Shown here: piece after piece, positions 43,998 to 53,034 of the stretch
How the letters are laid out: each line of letters opens with the position of its first letter
Position numbering within the stretch: the stretch's first letter is position 1
Source: Salinilacustrithrix flava
Lineage (GTDB): Bacteria; Actinomycetota; Acidimicrobiia; Acidimicrobiales; Salinilacustritrichaceae
Length of the DNA: 64,000 nucleotides
Assembly (NCBI RefSeq): GCF_041228405.1
Contig: NZ_CP133888.1
Coordinates: forward strand, 2,542,001 to 2,606,000
Direction of reading: 5' to 3'
Notes under the pieces: model-generated
Told to the model about the DNA's origin: nothing
Databases searched by the model: none
The model's input: the letters and a program-made list of their open reading frames with translations, nothing else
Program-made: the position numbers and the translations under genes

Positions 43998-44294
43998 GTG
44001 GAGCTGGATCCGTCCGCAGCCCTTCGTCGTCGCCCGGATCTGGTCTGGGTCGAGGTGGACGACGCGGTCGTGGTGTGGGACCCGGAGCGGCCCGCCGCAC
44101 ACCTGCTCTCGACCTCAGGATCCCTGCTGTGGCCGCTTTTCGACGGTTCGGCGACGGCGGCCGACCTGGCTGCGGACGTCGCCGAGGTCTTCCACATCGA
44201 GCCCGCCCTGGCCACGGAACAGGTCATGGAGTTCGCAGGCTCGCTCATCGCCGAGGGACTGCTCGAGTACGCCGATTCCGAGGTTCCGGCGTGA
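43998..44294 (+). CDS. PqqD-like peptide-binding protein
   Basis: From GTG 43998 the product is 98 residues, typical for PqqD (a RiPP-recognition-element fold). The pattern GSLLWPLFDGSATAADLAADVAE and the end FAGSLIAEGLLEY fit the family. PqqD domains bind leader peptides or act as chaperones; this one is paired with HprK-like proteins rather than a radical SAM enzyme. The stop overlaps the GTG of the next gene (GTGA). Starts at 43980 or 43959 would add 6 or 13 residues. Confidence 0.8.
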   Translation: MELDPSAALRRRPDLVWVEVDDAVVVWDPERPAAHLLSTSGSLLWPLFDGSATAADLAADVAEVFHIEPALATEQVMEFAGSLIAEGLLEYADSEVPA

Positions 44295-45115
44295 CGGGAC
44301 CGCTCTACCTGAAACGCCCCCCGAACCCCTGAGGGCCACGGATCGACCCGGTCTGGGTCGGCTTCACTACGATCCGTGCTGGCGATTTCCATGTCGGCGT
44401 CCAGTTCGACGACGAGGAGGCTCTGGAGGAGACCCGCTCGCGGTACCGCGACCTCCTCGCCGAGGACGATCGTGCGGTCGACGACATGAGGGTCGTCCTG
44501 CACCCGCCGGCGCCGGTGGTGGGGGTCGGGCGCGCCAGCCTGCAGCACGGCCGATGCGACCTCGTCGTGAGTCCGTCCCCATCGCGTCTGCTGCGGGCCC
44601 TCGACGGTGTCCTCGGCCGGCTCGCCTCACCTGGAGCACCCTCCGGAACCGTGGCCGTGAGGGATATGGGTGCGGTCGTGCGCGACGGAGCTGCTCATCT
44701 GGTGCCGCGATCGCTCCTGAACAGGACGACCGCCATCGAGCGCCTCATCCGAACGGCGGGGGCCGCTATCGCCGATCCCGAGGTGACGCGCGTGGATCCT
44801 GGCGCAAGCGACGTCGTGGTGGATGTCGGGCTGCGTCCGGAGCTGGGGCTCGGGACCCGAGTCGACGAGGTGGTGGCGCAAGCGGGTCCCTACCGGTTGC
44901 GAGCGATCCACTGGCCCCCCGAGGACTTTGGCGCTGACGAGCACCCGGGCAGCACCTTGGTGCGGTTGCTCGTGCGTTCGTGGGACCTGGACGGCACCGA
45001 CCGTCAGGAACTACTGGAAGCCCTTGCCTCCGTGAGCCGGTTGTCGGCGGGCACGCCCACGTCGGTGGCTGGCGTGGCCGACCTTGAGGGCATCCTCGAG
45101 CGCTTGACCGGTTAG
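44291..45115 (+). pseudogene. HprK-like paralogue without P-loop, frame interrupted by TGA
   Basis: A GTG at 44291, coupled to the PqqD-like stop, opens a frame that meets TGA at 44330 and then stays open in the same frame to 45115. The first ATG after the TGA is at 44486, but the sequence before it (VGFTTIRAGDFHVGVQFDD) looks coding. By eye it aligns along its length with the HPr-kinase-like protein: GAVVRDGAAHLVPRSLLNRTTAIERL matches its P-loop region, with GSSGAGKST replaced by RSLLNRTTA, so ATP binding is lost. It is either a broken gene, a sequencing error, or a shorter protein starting at 44486 (209 residues). It ends one base before serC. Confidence 0.55.
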
Positions 45116-45116
45116 G

Positions 45117-46247
45117 TCAACGAAGCTTCTCTGTCACGTGATCGATGCAGGCGGTCAGGGCTCGGATGTCTTCGGGATCCACGGCCGGGAACATGGCCAC
45201 TCGAAGCTGGTTGCGGCCGAGCTTGCGGTACGGCTCGGTGTCGACGATCCCGTTCGCCCGCAACACCGCCGCGATCTCCGCGGCGTCGACCGACTCGTCG
45301 AAGTCGATGGTCGCGACCACGTGCGAGCGCTTGTTCGGATCGGTGACGAACGGCGTGGCCAGCGCGTGGGCGTCGGCCCAGCCGTAGATGATCTCGGCTG
45401 ACTGGTCGCAGCGGCCGGCGGCGAAGTCCATGCCGCCGTTGTGGCAGAGCCACTGGACCTGGTTGTCGGCCATGATCAGCGTGGCCAGGGCCGGGGTGTT
45501 CAGCGTCTGGTCCTTGCGGCTGTTGTCGAGGGCGTCCTTCAGGTTCACGAACGGCGGGATCCAGCGGTCGCCGGCCGAGGCACGCTTCTCGATGCGCTCG
45601 ATGGCGGCGGGGGAGACGGCAGCGATCCACAGGCCGCCGTCGGAGGCCAGGGCCTTCTGCGGGGAGAAGTAGTAGACGTCGCACTCGGTCAGGTCGATGC
45701 GCAGGCCGCCGGCGGCGGAGGTGGCGTCGACGATGACGAGGCCGTCGGCACCCTCGGGGCGCTGCACCGGCATCATCACTCCGGTGGAGGTCTCGTTGTG
45801 GGTGAGGGCGTAGGCGTCCACCCCGTCGACCGCCTCGACGGTCGGGTGGGACCCGACCTCGGACTCGACGATGATCGGGTCGTTCAGGAACGGCGCGGCG
45901 GCGATGCCCTTCGCGAACTTGGAGGAGAACTCGCCGAAGGTTGCGTGGAGCGACTGCTGCTCGATGAAGCCGGCGGTGAGGCCGTCCCAGATGGCGTGGG
46001 TGCCGCCGTTGCCGAGGATGATCTCGTAGCCGTCGGGCAGCTGCAGCAGCTCGGCGAGGCCGTTGCGGAACGAGCCGACTACGAACTTCACCGGCGCCTG
46101 GCGGTGCGACGTGCCCATGACTTCGGGTGAGGCGTCGAGCACGGCCTGGATCTGCTCCGGCCGCACCTTGGATGGTCCGGCGCCGAAGCGGCCGTCCTTC
46201 GGCTTCAGGTCGTCGGGGATTCTGATGGCGGGAAGAACAGCAGACAC
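45117..46247 (-). CDS. serC: Phosphoserine aminotransferase (mycobacterial type)
   Basis: From GTG 46247 the protein is 376 residues, close to mycobacterial SerC. Signatures are PKDGRFGAGPSKVRPEQ, TSHRQAPVKFVVGSFR, the PLP Asp region VIVDATSAAGGLRIDL, the PLP lysine in YYFSPQKALASDGG and the end GRNQLRVAMFPAVDPEDI. It converts 3-phosphohydroxypyruvate and glutamate to phosphoserine. GATAGT 6 bases before the GTG fits a leaderless transcript. It is convergent with the PqqD/HprK-like locus. Confidence 0.93.
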   Translation of the reverse strand: MSAVLPAIRIPDDLKPKDGRFGAGPSKVRPEQIQAVLDASPEVMGTSHRQAPVKFVVGSFRNGLAELLQLPDGYEIILGNGGTHAIWDGLTAGFIEQQSLHATFGEFSSKFAKGIAAAPFLNDPIIVESEVGSHPTVEAVDGVDAYALTHNETSTGVMMPVQRPEGADGLVIVDATSAAGGLRIDLTECDVYYFSPQKALASDGGLWIAAVSPAAIERIEKRASAGDRWIPPFVNLKDALDNSRKDQTLNTPALATLIMADNQVQWLCHNGGMDFAAGRCDQSAEIIYGWADAHALATPFVTDPNKRSHVVATIDFDESVDAAEIAAVLRANGIVDTEPYRKLGRNQLRVAMFPAVDPEDIRALTACIDHVTEKLR

Positions 46248-46357
46248 GTCGTAACTATCGCGAAGCCTGTTGTCGTCGGCGAATTGCCGTTCTGGAGTGG
46301 GTCGGCGCCTCTGCGGGCGATGGACCGCTACGGTCTCCCGACCGTGAGGGAGCACCG

Positions 46358-47320
46358 GTGACCGTTGGAGTCCTGACCGTCGCTCCATGGCACAACTCGA
46401 TCGGTGACATCGCTACAGCGGAGGTCACAATCGAGCACCTAGCTGACGCAGGGATCCCAGCGCGGCACGTGTCGGACACCGACGAGTACGTGAGCACATT
46501 GGTGATCGGGGGTGGCAACCTGCTGAACCGAGGCGACGACGACCGATGGGGTCGCCTGCTCCGGCGATTTCGGACTCCCGGTCCCCACATCCTCAACGCA
46601 TGCGGGATCACCTTCGATGTCGACGACTTCAGCTTCCTCTCCGACCATCGCCTGGTCACGGTCCGAGACCTCGAAATCGCGAATCGCATCCGGCCAACCA
46701 GGCCCGACGTTGAGGCCGTCCCCTGTCCCGCGACCCTGCTCAGGCCCTATGACTGGGACTTCGCGATCGGGCTGCCCGGATACGAGCATCTCTCGCACCT
46801 TCGACCCGGCGAATACGTGGTAGCGCATCGCCACGCTCTCCTAGCCGCCCAGTCCCGAATGACCGACATGCCGGTCCTCGTGGTCGACGCTCAAGCGTGG
46901 GAGACGCACGAGTAGTCAGGAACGGGAACTTGCCTTCCGAGCACGCGCTCGCCTCGGGTGGTTCAGACTTTCATAGCGAACGCTGCCGCCGTGGTGACAC
47001 ACAGTCTCCACCTTGCAATCTTCGCGATCGGAGCGGGTGTCCCCTGCGCTGTGGTGGAGACGGCCGACGCACAAGGTACGAAGGTACGGCGCTATCTGGA
47101 GCGAGCTGGCCTTGAAGCAGCGGCCGTACCCCTTCCCTCGGCACCTCGCGCCCTGCGTCGTCTCGCCCGGTCCCGAGATCCGGTGAGGCGCTCCCGGTCT
47201 CTGCCCGACCTGGTCGAGCACGCCTTCCGCAATCGGCAGCTGGTGGCGGCAGCGTCCGAGTCCGAGCGCGATCTGGCCCGCCGTCACCTGGCTCACGTCG
47301 CTCAACTCTGCGAGGCCTGA
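46358..47320 (+). pseudogene. Polysaccharide pyruvyl transferase, frameshifted remnant 1
   Basis: The N-terminal part (GTG 46358 to TAG 46915, 185 residues) has WHNSIGDIATAE and VIGGGNLLNRGDDDRWG, as in polysaccharide pyruvyl transferases. The C-terminal part, from about 46950 to 47320 in the same frame, has AAAVVTHSLHLAIFAIGAGVP, the conserved end of the family. Between them (46913-46975) the sensible reading moves to another frame (ERELAFRARARLG). Two compensating frameshifts are therefore likely. Together they would give about 320 residues. The enzyme would add pyruvate ketals to glycans. Confidence 0.7.
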
Positions 47321-47341
47321 GACTGCGGACCTGGAAGGCCG

Positions 47342-48151
47342 TTACCGCGTGGGTCGGACCCTCCACGGCCGGACCATGTCGATCGCCGCCTGGACGTCGG
47401 TGACGGCGGATAGTCCGCGGACGTTCAGCGCATCCTGGACTGCGCGTCGTTCGTGATCCTGCGAGTCATCGCTATAGCCGCCTCCGGGCCGATCGGCGTG
47501 ACGGATGGGAGTGGCGTCGATGATGCCGAACCGGCGGTCGCCATTTCTGGCCAGGTCGGACCATTCGACGTCGACGCCCCACCCCATCGGTGTGCGCCCT
47601 GGGAACGGCTGTATAGCGGGACGGATGGAAGGCGCGATGGCCACGATCGGGCCGATCTCGATGAATGTGGTTCGGCGGGCAATCGAGAGGGGTTCGATGG
47701 TGGTGAAGTTGTGGCCGCGGGAGCTGTTGACCGAGTGGCCGGGTTGTGCGAGGTCGAACCCGAGATGGTCTACGAGCTTCATGAAGGTCGCAAGGTCGCC
47801 CTTCGTGAAGGAGACGTCGTCGTCGACAAGAGCGACGTAGCCGGCGGGGGCCTCTGCCAGCAATCGGTTGAGCAACTCGAACCGTCCGCCCGGTCCTGCC
47901 CCCGTCGTCCAACGGGTTAACTCGGGGGCTTCGTCATCCAGCGCCCAGAGTCGGACGTGGACGCCTTCCCGCGCCGCGACCGGGCGAAGAAGGTCGAGGA
48001 GCGTGTCGGCGTTCCTGCGGCGGTAGACGCTGACCACGGTCGTCGGCGGGAGGGTGGCCCGTCGGACCGCCCGAGCACCCAGACGTGCAGACGGGTCGAC
48101 CTGATCGAACCTGCAGCGCAGCGGCGCCAGCACTGACCTGAGACGTCCCAT
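47342..48151 (-). CDS. Glycosyltransferase-like protein with DDD motif
   Basis: The intact 269-residue protein has a nucleotide-sugar-type fold: an N-terminal TVVSVYRRRNADTLLDLL and the metal-binding YVALVDDDVSF. It then has HSVNSSRGHNFTTIE and GWGVDVEWSDL, resembling DUF707/GT-A enzymes found in capsule loci. There is no signal or membrane segment. It lies leftward next to decayed genes but has no frameshift itself. The acceptor is unknown. Confidence 0.65.
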   Translation of the reverse strand: MGRLRSVLAPLRCRFDQVDPSARLGARAVRRATLPPTTVVSVYRRRNADTLLDLLRPVAAREGVHVRLWALDDEAPELTRWTTGAGPGGRFELLNRLLAEAPAGYVALVDDDVSFTKGDLATFMKLVDHLGFDLAQPGHSVNSSRGHNFTTIEPLSIARRTTFIEIGPIVAIAPSIRPAIQPFPGRTPMGWGVDVEWSDLARNGDRRFGIIDATPIRHADRPGGGYSDDSQDHERRAVQDALNVRGLSAVTDVQAAIDMVRPWRVRPTR

Positions 48152-48187
48152 GTGCCTGCCGACTGTAATAACTGCTTCTGGCGGGGG

Positions 48188-48572
48188 TCAGATGACCGGG
48201 CCGACGCCGGAGTCGAGGATGTCGAAGCCGAGCGCGGCGAGCACGGCGTCGGACGTCCACTGGCCTTCGGTGGCGTCGAGCGTCCATTGGCTGTGCTGCT
48301 TGTTCGGCGTCTGAATACCCGAGAGAACGTGATCGTCCCGCCCATGTTGGGGGCGAACGCCGACCGCTGCGAGGGCTTCATGTTCCACCTTGCCCAGTAG
48401 GCCACGACCGCGTTGGGTGGGGTCGCCGGCTGCTCGGAGCGGCGTGCCGGGGACGAACGTGTCCCCCGGGGTCAGCGGCGATGGCGGCAGCTTCAGCCTT
48501 CTGGCGCTGGCTGACCCGCACGACGATGAACGTGGGGGCGCTGTACTCGGTCTGAGCGGTGACAGGGGGCAT
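48188..48572 (-). pseudogene. Small phage-like gene, frameshifted
   Basis: ATG 48572 with GTAGGAG upstream begins MPPVTAQTEYSAPTFIVVRV and runs to about ADPG. The sensible reading then moves to a second frame (AYWARWNMKPSQRSAFAPN) and later to a third, ending FDILDSGVGPVI at 48188. The intact protein would be about 125 residues. I do not recognise the family; it follows the LamG-like remnant and may come from a phage tail module. Confidence 0.55.
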
Positions 48573-48580
48573 GGCGGCTC

Positions 48581-49574
48581 CTACGGGGTGCCGCACTTGG
48601 ACTGTGACCAGGCGAGCAGATCGGCGGCGTCGTCGACGGAAGGGCTCCCGGCGTAGGGCCGATGAAGGCGATGGGGCCGTTCAGGTGACGAACCTCCGAT
48701 GAGGCTGCGCCGATGAAGTGGGCGGTGCCACCGTTGGAACCAGGTCCAGGCTGCTGAGAGTGACCCCCGGTCCCTCCGTATGGACGAGGTCGCCCCTGCG
48801 TACTGAATCCGCAGCAGATAAGGGTTCGTGTCGGCAGTGCCGCTGGGCGTTGGTGCGGGTCGTCCCCCCAGCCCAGTAGATGTCGTAGTTGTTCCCGCCA
48901 CGAGCGTGCGTCTTGCTCGACCGACGACCCTGGCGCTGCACTCCGGAAGCGGTCGTAGTCCGAGGTCCCGAGCGATCTGGGCCACTACGACCACCGTGTA
49001 GGGCTGAGGTAGAGACTTGAATGCCGCAGAGGCGAGCAGGTCGTCCACGCCATCGAACACGACAGCTCTCTGGCCGTTGATGACGGTGACGTGCGGAACA
49101 CCGGCCGCTTCGCCGAGTTCGCCTGGTGCTGTAGCGACCGTTGCCGGAGGAGTCCGGCCAGGTGCCCACGAGGTCGCCGTCGGACAGGCCAGTGATGTCG
49201 TCGGACACGGTTGAGCCGCCGACGTATAGGGCCGAGGGGTCGGCGGTTCCCCGGCGCAGGCTTCTGCCGTGATGACGCAGCGCGTCGTGGACCTTCGTGC
49301 CGAGGGCGCCGTAGGCGACCTGGGTGAGCTTCACCACGTTCAGGATCGTCTGGTCGCCGGCGACGTTGTCCGTGGCCGCAGCCTTGACATCGAGGGCCGA
49401 CTGGAGTCCGGTGCTCTTGGCGATGGCGAACGACGCATCGGGCACGACCGGGGCAGACGTGAACGTCTTGACCCCGGCGATCGCCTCGTCGCCCGTGTCG
49501 TGGACCACGTCGGCGTCCTGGGCCACACCAGGAGTCGCACTATCGCTGGTGACTATCCACGCTTGAGATGCCAC
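48581..49574 (-). pseudogene. Tail-fibre/LamG-like protein, multiply frameshifted
   Basis: Read leftward from GTG 49574, the first 150 codons are coherent: DVVHDTGDEAIAGVKTFTSAP, as in phage tail-fibre proteins, then DDITGLSDGDLVGTWPDSSGNGR. The reading then jumps frames to VFDGVDDLLASAAFKSLPQP, to NNYDIYWAGGTTRTNA and to NPYLLRIQYAGATSS. It ends FAYAGSPSVDDAADLL-like sequence (PYAGSPSVDDAADLLAWSQ). At least four frameshifts are needed. The second half matches a LamG/concanavalin A-like jelly-roll domain. It is a dead gene or a poorly assembled one. Confidence 0.65.
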
Positions 49575-49607
49575 TATCGCGGAGTCCCCGACCAGGAGCG
49601 AAACGCC

Positions 49608-50810
49608 TTGTCCTCGTCCCGAATCTCCGCTGCCGTCGCCGCCATCGCGCCGTCCGCGACCCTTGCCGTCGACAGCAAGGCCAAGGCCATGAAGGCCGCT
49701 GGCGAGCCGGTCATCGGCTTCGGTGCCGGTGAGCCCGATTTCCCGACCCCAGCCCACATCGTCGAGGCCGCCGTCGAGGCCTGCCGGGACCCCAAGAACC
49801 ACAAGTACAGCCCGGCCGGCGGACTGCCTGAGCTGAAGCAGGCCATCGCCGAGAAGACCAAGCGCGACTCCGGGCTCGAGGTGGACCCGGCCAACATCCT
49901 GGTCACCAACGGCGGCAAGCACGCCGTGTACGCCTCGTTCCTCACCCTGATCGACCCGGGCGACGAGGTCATCCTCCCCGCCCCGTACTGGACGACCTAC
50001 CCCGAGCCGATCGGCCTCGCCGGCGGCGTCACCGTCCCGGTCGTGTGCGACGAGACCACCGGCTACAAGGCCACCGTCGAGCAGCTCGAGGCGGCCCGCA
50101 CCGACAGAACCAAGGTGCTGGTGTTCGTCTCCCCGTCGAACCCCACCGGCGCCGTCTACTCCCGTGACGAGGTTCGGGCCATCGGCCAGTGGGCCGTCGA
50201 GCACGGCATCTGGGTGGTCACCGACGAGATCTACGAGCACCTCGTCTACGGCGGCAACGAGTTCACCTCCTTGCCGGTCGAGGTTCCCGAGATCATCGAC
50301 CGCTGCGTCGTCCTCAACGGCGTGGCCAAGACCTACGCCATGACCGGCTGGCGGGTCGGGTGGATGATCGCCCCCAACGACGTCATCAAGGGCGCCACCA
50401 ACCTGCAGAGCCACTCCACGTCGAACGTCGCCAACGTGAGCCAGCGAGCTGCTCTGGCCGCCGTGTCCGGCTCGCTCGACGACGTGGTGATGATGCGGGA
50501 GGCCTTCGACCGCCGGCGCCAGACCATCTGGAAGATGCTCGACGCCATCGACGGCGTCGAGTGCCTCGAGCCGGAAGGCGCGTTCTATGCCTATCCGAAG
50601 CTCACCGGCCTCTATGGCCGCTCGCTGAACGGTCGCACGGCGGACAACACGCTCGACCTGGCCACCATCATCCTCGAGGAGGCCAAGGTGGCCATCGTGC
50701 CCGGCGAGGCCTTCGGCACCCCCGGCTACGCCCGGCTGTCGTTCGCGCTCGGCGATGATGACCTGGCCGAGGGCGTGCAGCGCATCTCCGACCTGGTCTC
50801 CGGATCGTGA
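49608..50810 (+). CDS. Aspartate aminotransferase (class I PLP)
   Basis: The 400-residue enzyme starts at TTG 49608 with AGGAG about 10 bases upstream. The family blocks are VIGFGAGEPDFPTP, the YSPAGGLPELKQAIA region, VFVSPSNPTGAVYS, the PLP lysine in NGVAKTYAMTGWRVGWM and RLSFALGDDDL. It interconverts aspartate and oxaloacetate with glutamate. It is complete and GC-rich although both neighbours are decayed, so it looks like a resident gene with accessory DNA on both sides. Confidence 0.93.
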   Translation: MSSSRISAAVAAIAPSATLAVDSKAKAMKAAGEPVIGFGAGEPDFPTPAHIVEAAVEACRDPKNHKYSPAGGLPELKQAIAEKTKRDSGLEVDPANILVTNGGKHAVYASFLTLIDPGDEVILPAPYWTTYPEPIGLAGGVTVPVVCDETTGYKATVEQLEAARTDRTKVLVFVSPSNPTGAVYSRDEVRAIGQWAVEHGIWVVTDEIYEHLVYGGNEFTSLPVEVPEIIDRCVVLNGVAKTYAMTGWRVGWMIAPNDVIKGATNLQSHSTSNVANVSQRAALAAVSGSLDDVVMMREAFDRRRQTIWKMLDAIDGVECLEPEGAFYAYPKLTGLYGRSLNGRTADNTLDLATIILEEAKVAIVPGEAFGTPGYARLSFALGDDDLAEGVQRISDLVSGS

Positions 50811-51091
50811 GGCCTGGCGCACCGATGCCAGTTGTGAGCGACTTGCAGAGGCGTACGTGCAATTCTGCGGAGATGCGCATCCTCTTCGAAGGATCCGGGC
50901 TTGGCGACGATTGGCGTAGTGCTCAGATGGATGATGAACCAGGAGGATGTGAGTGGGCGCTCGACCGCACAAGCGGCTAGGGCAATGGAGTAGAGCCGTA
51001 TCCGCCGTGCCCGATGAGGACGCCAGCGCTTCCAGATGCGCAAGCGGATTGCTGGAGCATCTAGGCGTACAGGTAGAAAGCGCTCGCGAGT

Positions 51092-52173
51092 GTGTCGGTA
51101 GGTGGGTCCAGCCCAGTGCTTGCGTGTTTCTCTTGGAGTTTTCCGCACCACAACAACGTTGGAGATTCGGCGATAGGGACTGCCGCGATCGTTGCTAGAG
51201 CAACTCGGAATCCGCGCCCGCTACTCGGCCACGATGGCCAACTATTGTGTAGCCGACCTCGACTTGGCGCATCCAGACGGAACAATCCTCTTCCACGGCG
51301 GTGGGAACTTTAGCGACTATTGGCCTGGATTTCAGGAGTTCCGTCGGCGGGTGATGTTTGATCTTCCGACCCGCCGCTATCTTCAACTCCCTCAGACCGT
51401 CGCTTACAGGTCCGATCAAACCACCTTGGAACCAGACACGGACTTCTTGCGTCGTTGCCGAGATCTACACGTACTAGTTCGCGACGAACGCAGTCTCCGT
51501 ATGCTGACCGAACTGGGGAATCTCAGCTGAGCTCTGTCCTGATCTCGCTCCCTGTCGCTCAATGAGGAAGTTCGATCCGGGCTCAGCCACCTCGGACTTC
51601 CTAGTCCTGATGCGATCCGACTCCGAGGTGGAGGATAGGGATGTCGAGCGTGCAGTGCACGACCACTGCGCTCCGGTGGACTGGGACAAGCTCATGGCAG
51701 AGTCGAAACCGTCCAAGGTCGAGGTCGCTGCGAATGGTCTGCAGAGCCGAGTGTTTCGTCTAGCACGGACGCTCAAGAGTTCCAGGCTCGCCCCAGTCGA
51801 TGTGAGGTTGCGGCTCGTTCACTACGATCGACGGGCCAGATGTCTCGTTTCGCTTGGCCTTGCTGGGCTTCACGCAGCGCCGGCCGTGGTGACAAACCGT
51901 CTTCATGCGGTTCTGCATCCATTTTCGACTGGTCAGCGAGTGCTCACCATAGACAGAGTGTTCACCATAGACCGTGGATACGGAAGGCTTCGCTCCTACT
52001 TGGCGGCACATCATGCTGGTGATGACCAGATCGTGCTGGCGGCTTCTTTGCGAAGGCGTATCAACTGGTCCAACAGTCGCCTCTGGAGAGGTCAAGACTG
52101 GGGCTCAACCTCGCCGGACTGTCACCTCAATTCGGTGGGCGTCGCAACGTCCGGCGGTGGCTTGCGGCCTTGA
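51092..52173 (+). pseudogene. Polysaccharide pyruvyl transferase, frameshifted remnant 2
   Basis: Three readable pieces lie in three frames. FSWSFPHHNNVGDSAIGTAAI (about 51128-51190) is followed by LLEQLGIRARYSATMANYCVADLD, which includes TILFHGGGNFSDYWPG and YLQLPQTVAY (51192-51523). ISAELCPDLAPCRSMRKFDPG comes next, with TNRLHAVLHPF to the end at 52173. The joins near 51190 and 51523 each need a single-base shift. The motifs are those of polysaccharide pyruvyl transferase. An 18-base tandem duplication lies near the 3' end. The 280 bases before it show no clear gene. Base composition is noticeably more AT-rich than elsewhere. Confidence 0.75.
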
Positions 52174-52981
52174 CCCGAATGAGGCCTCGCAGGGCCCGCA
52201 CGGATGGCCTCGCGCGAATCGATCGCGTGTACGCATTGGAAGCGTCCTGAAGATCTCCGAGCCGTTCTAGGACACCGCCAGACCATAGCCACCGGTAGGC
52301 CGCCGCCTTCGGATACTGGTCAAAATGCCCTTCATGGGCGCGGATCAACTGCTCGGCTGCATTTGCCCGTTCTCTCAACCCGTAGCCAACTCGGGGTCCT
52401 TCGTGACGTCTGAGGAGGTAGCCGACCTGCTCGACGGTGTGCACCGGATACCGGGACATGCGCAGCCACCATTCGACATCTTCTAGCGCAGCGAAGGTGG
52501 GATCTAAGGGCTGCAGGATGTCTCGCCGGATGACAGCGGAGCCCATGTGGGGGATGGTCGATGCTAGGAGTTCGCCTTGAACCGGGCCGCTCAGCCGCCG
52601 TCCGTGCCTCGCTGGCTCGCCGAGGTAGTTGGTCCAGCAGAGAACGATCGGAGCACGGTCCAGATGTGGAACCGTCATGGCCAAACGGTCGGGGACCAGG
52701 AGGTCATCGTCGTCGAGGAACGTGACGTAGTCCCCTTCGGCCAGGTCCATTCCCGTGTTTCGTGCGGCGGCTGGTCCGCCGTTCTCGTCTCGTCTGACGA
52801 GCCGCACGCGTTCATCCCGCTCCACCCGCACGGGCTGAGGGCTGGCGTCGTCCACGACGATGCACTCGAAAGACTCGTACGTCTGCTGCAGCACGGAGCC
52901 GATTGCTTCTGCCAGGTACCGTGGGCGTCCGTACGCAGGCAATACGATCGAGAACGTCGGATGAGACCTCGGCTGCGGCAC
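52127..52981 (-). CDS. Family 2 glycosyltransferase
   Basis: The 284-residue GT-A enzyme has SIVLPAYGRPRYLAEAI, the nucleotide-binding VVDDASPQP, the DxD-type FLDDDDLLVP and an acceptor block EDVEWWLRMSRYP. The C-terminal region is helical and Ala/Arg-rich, perhaps TPR-like (LGDLQDASNAYTRSIRARP). It is cytoplasmic and would add a sugar to a lipid-linked glycan. Its 3' end overlaps the end of the convergent pyruvyl transferase remnant by 47 bases. Confidence 0.88.
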   Translation of the reverse strand: MPQPRSHPTFSIVLPAYGRPRYLAEAIGSVLQQTYESFECIVVDDASPQPVRVERDERVRLVRRDENGGPAAARNTGMDLAEGDYVTFLDDDDLLVPDRLAMTVPHLDRAPIVLCWTNYLGEPARHGRRLSGPVQGELLASTIPHMGSAVIRRDILQPLDPTFAALEDVEWWLRMSRYPVHTVEQVGYLLRRHEGPRVGYGLRERANAAEQLIRAHEGHFDQYPKAAAYRWLWSGGVLERLGDLQDASNAYTRSIRARPSVRALRGLIRVKAASHRRTLRRPPN

Positions 52982-53034
52982 TCGACGAGACTAGGTCAGG
53001 CGGGTTCTGCCCGTTGGAGGTCAAGGGACGGGAG

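Noticed and set aside
44330..44332. Selenocysteine or stop-codon recoding at the TGA
   Set aside because: TGA ends most genes in this window, no selenocysteine insertion element or sel genes were seen, and the aligned position in the paralogue is not a cysteine.
46358..52173. An insertion sequence or transposase causing the decay
   Set aside because: No transposase motif, terminal inverted repeat or target duplication was recognised; damage is by small frameshifts.
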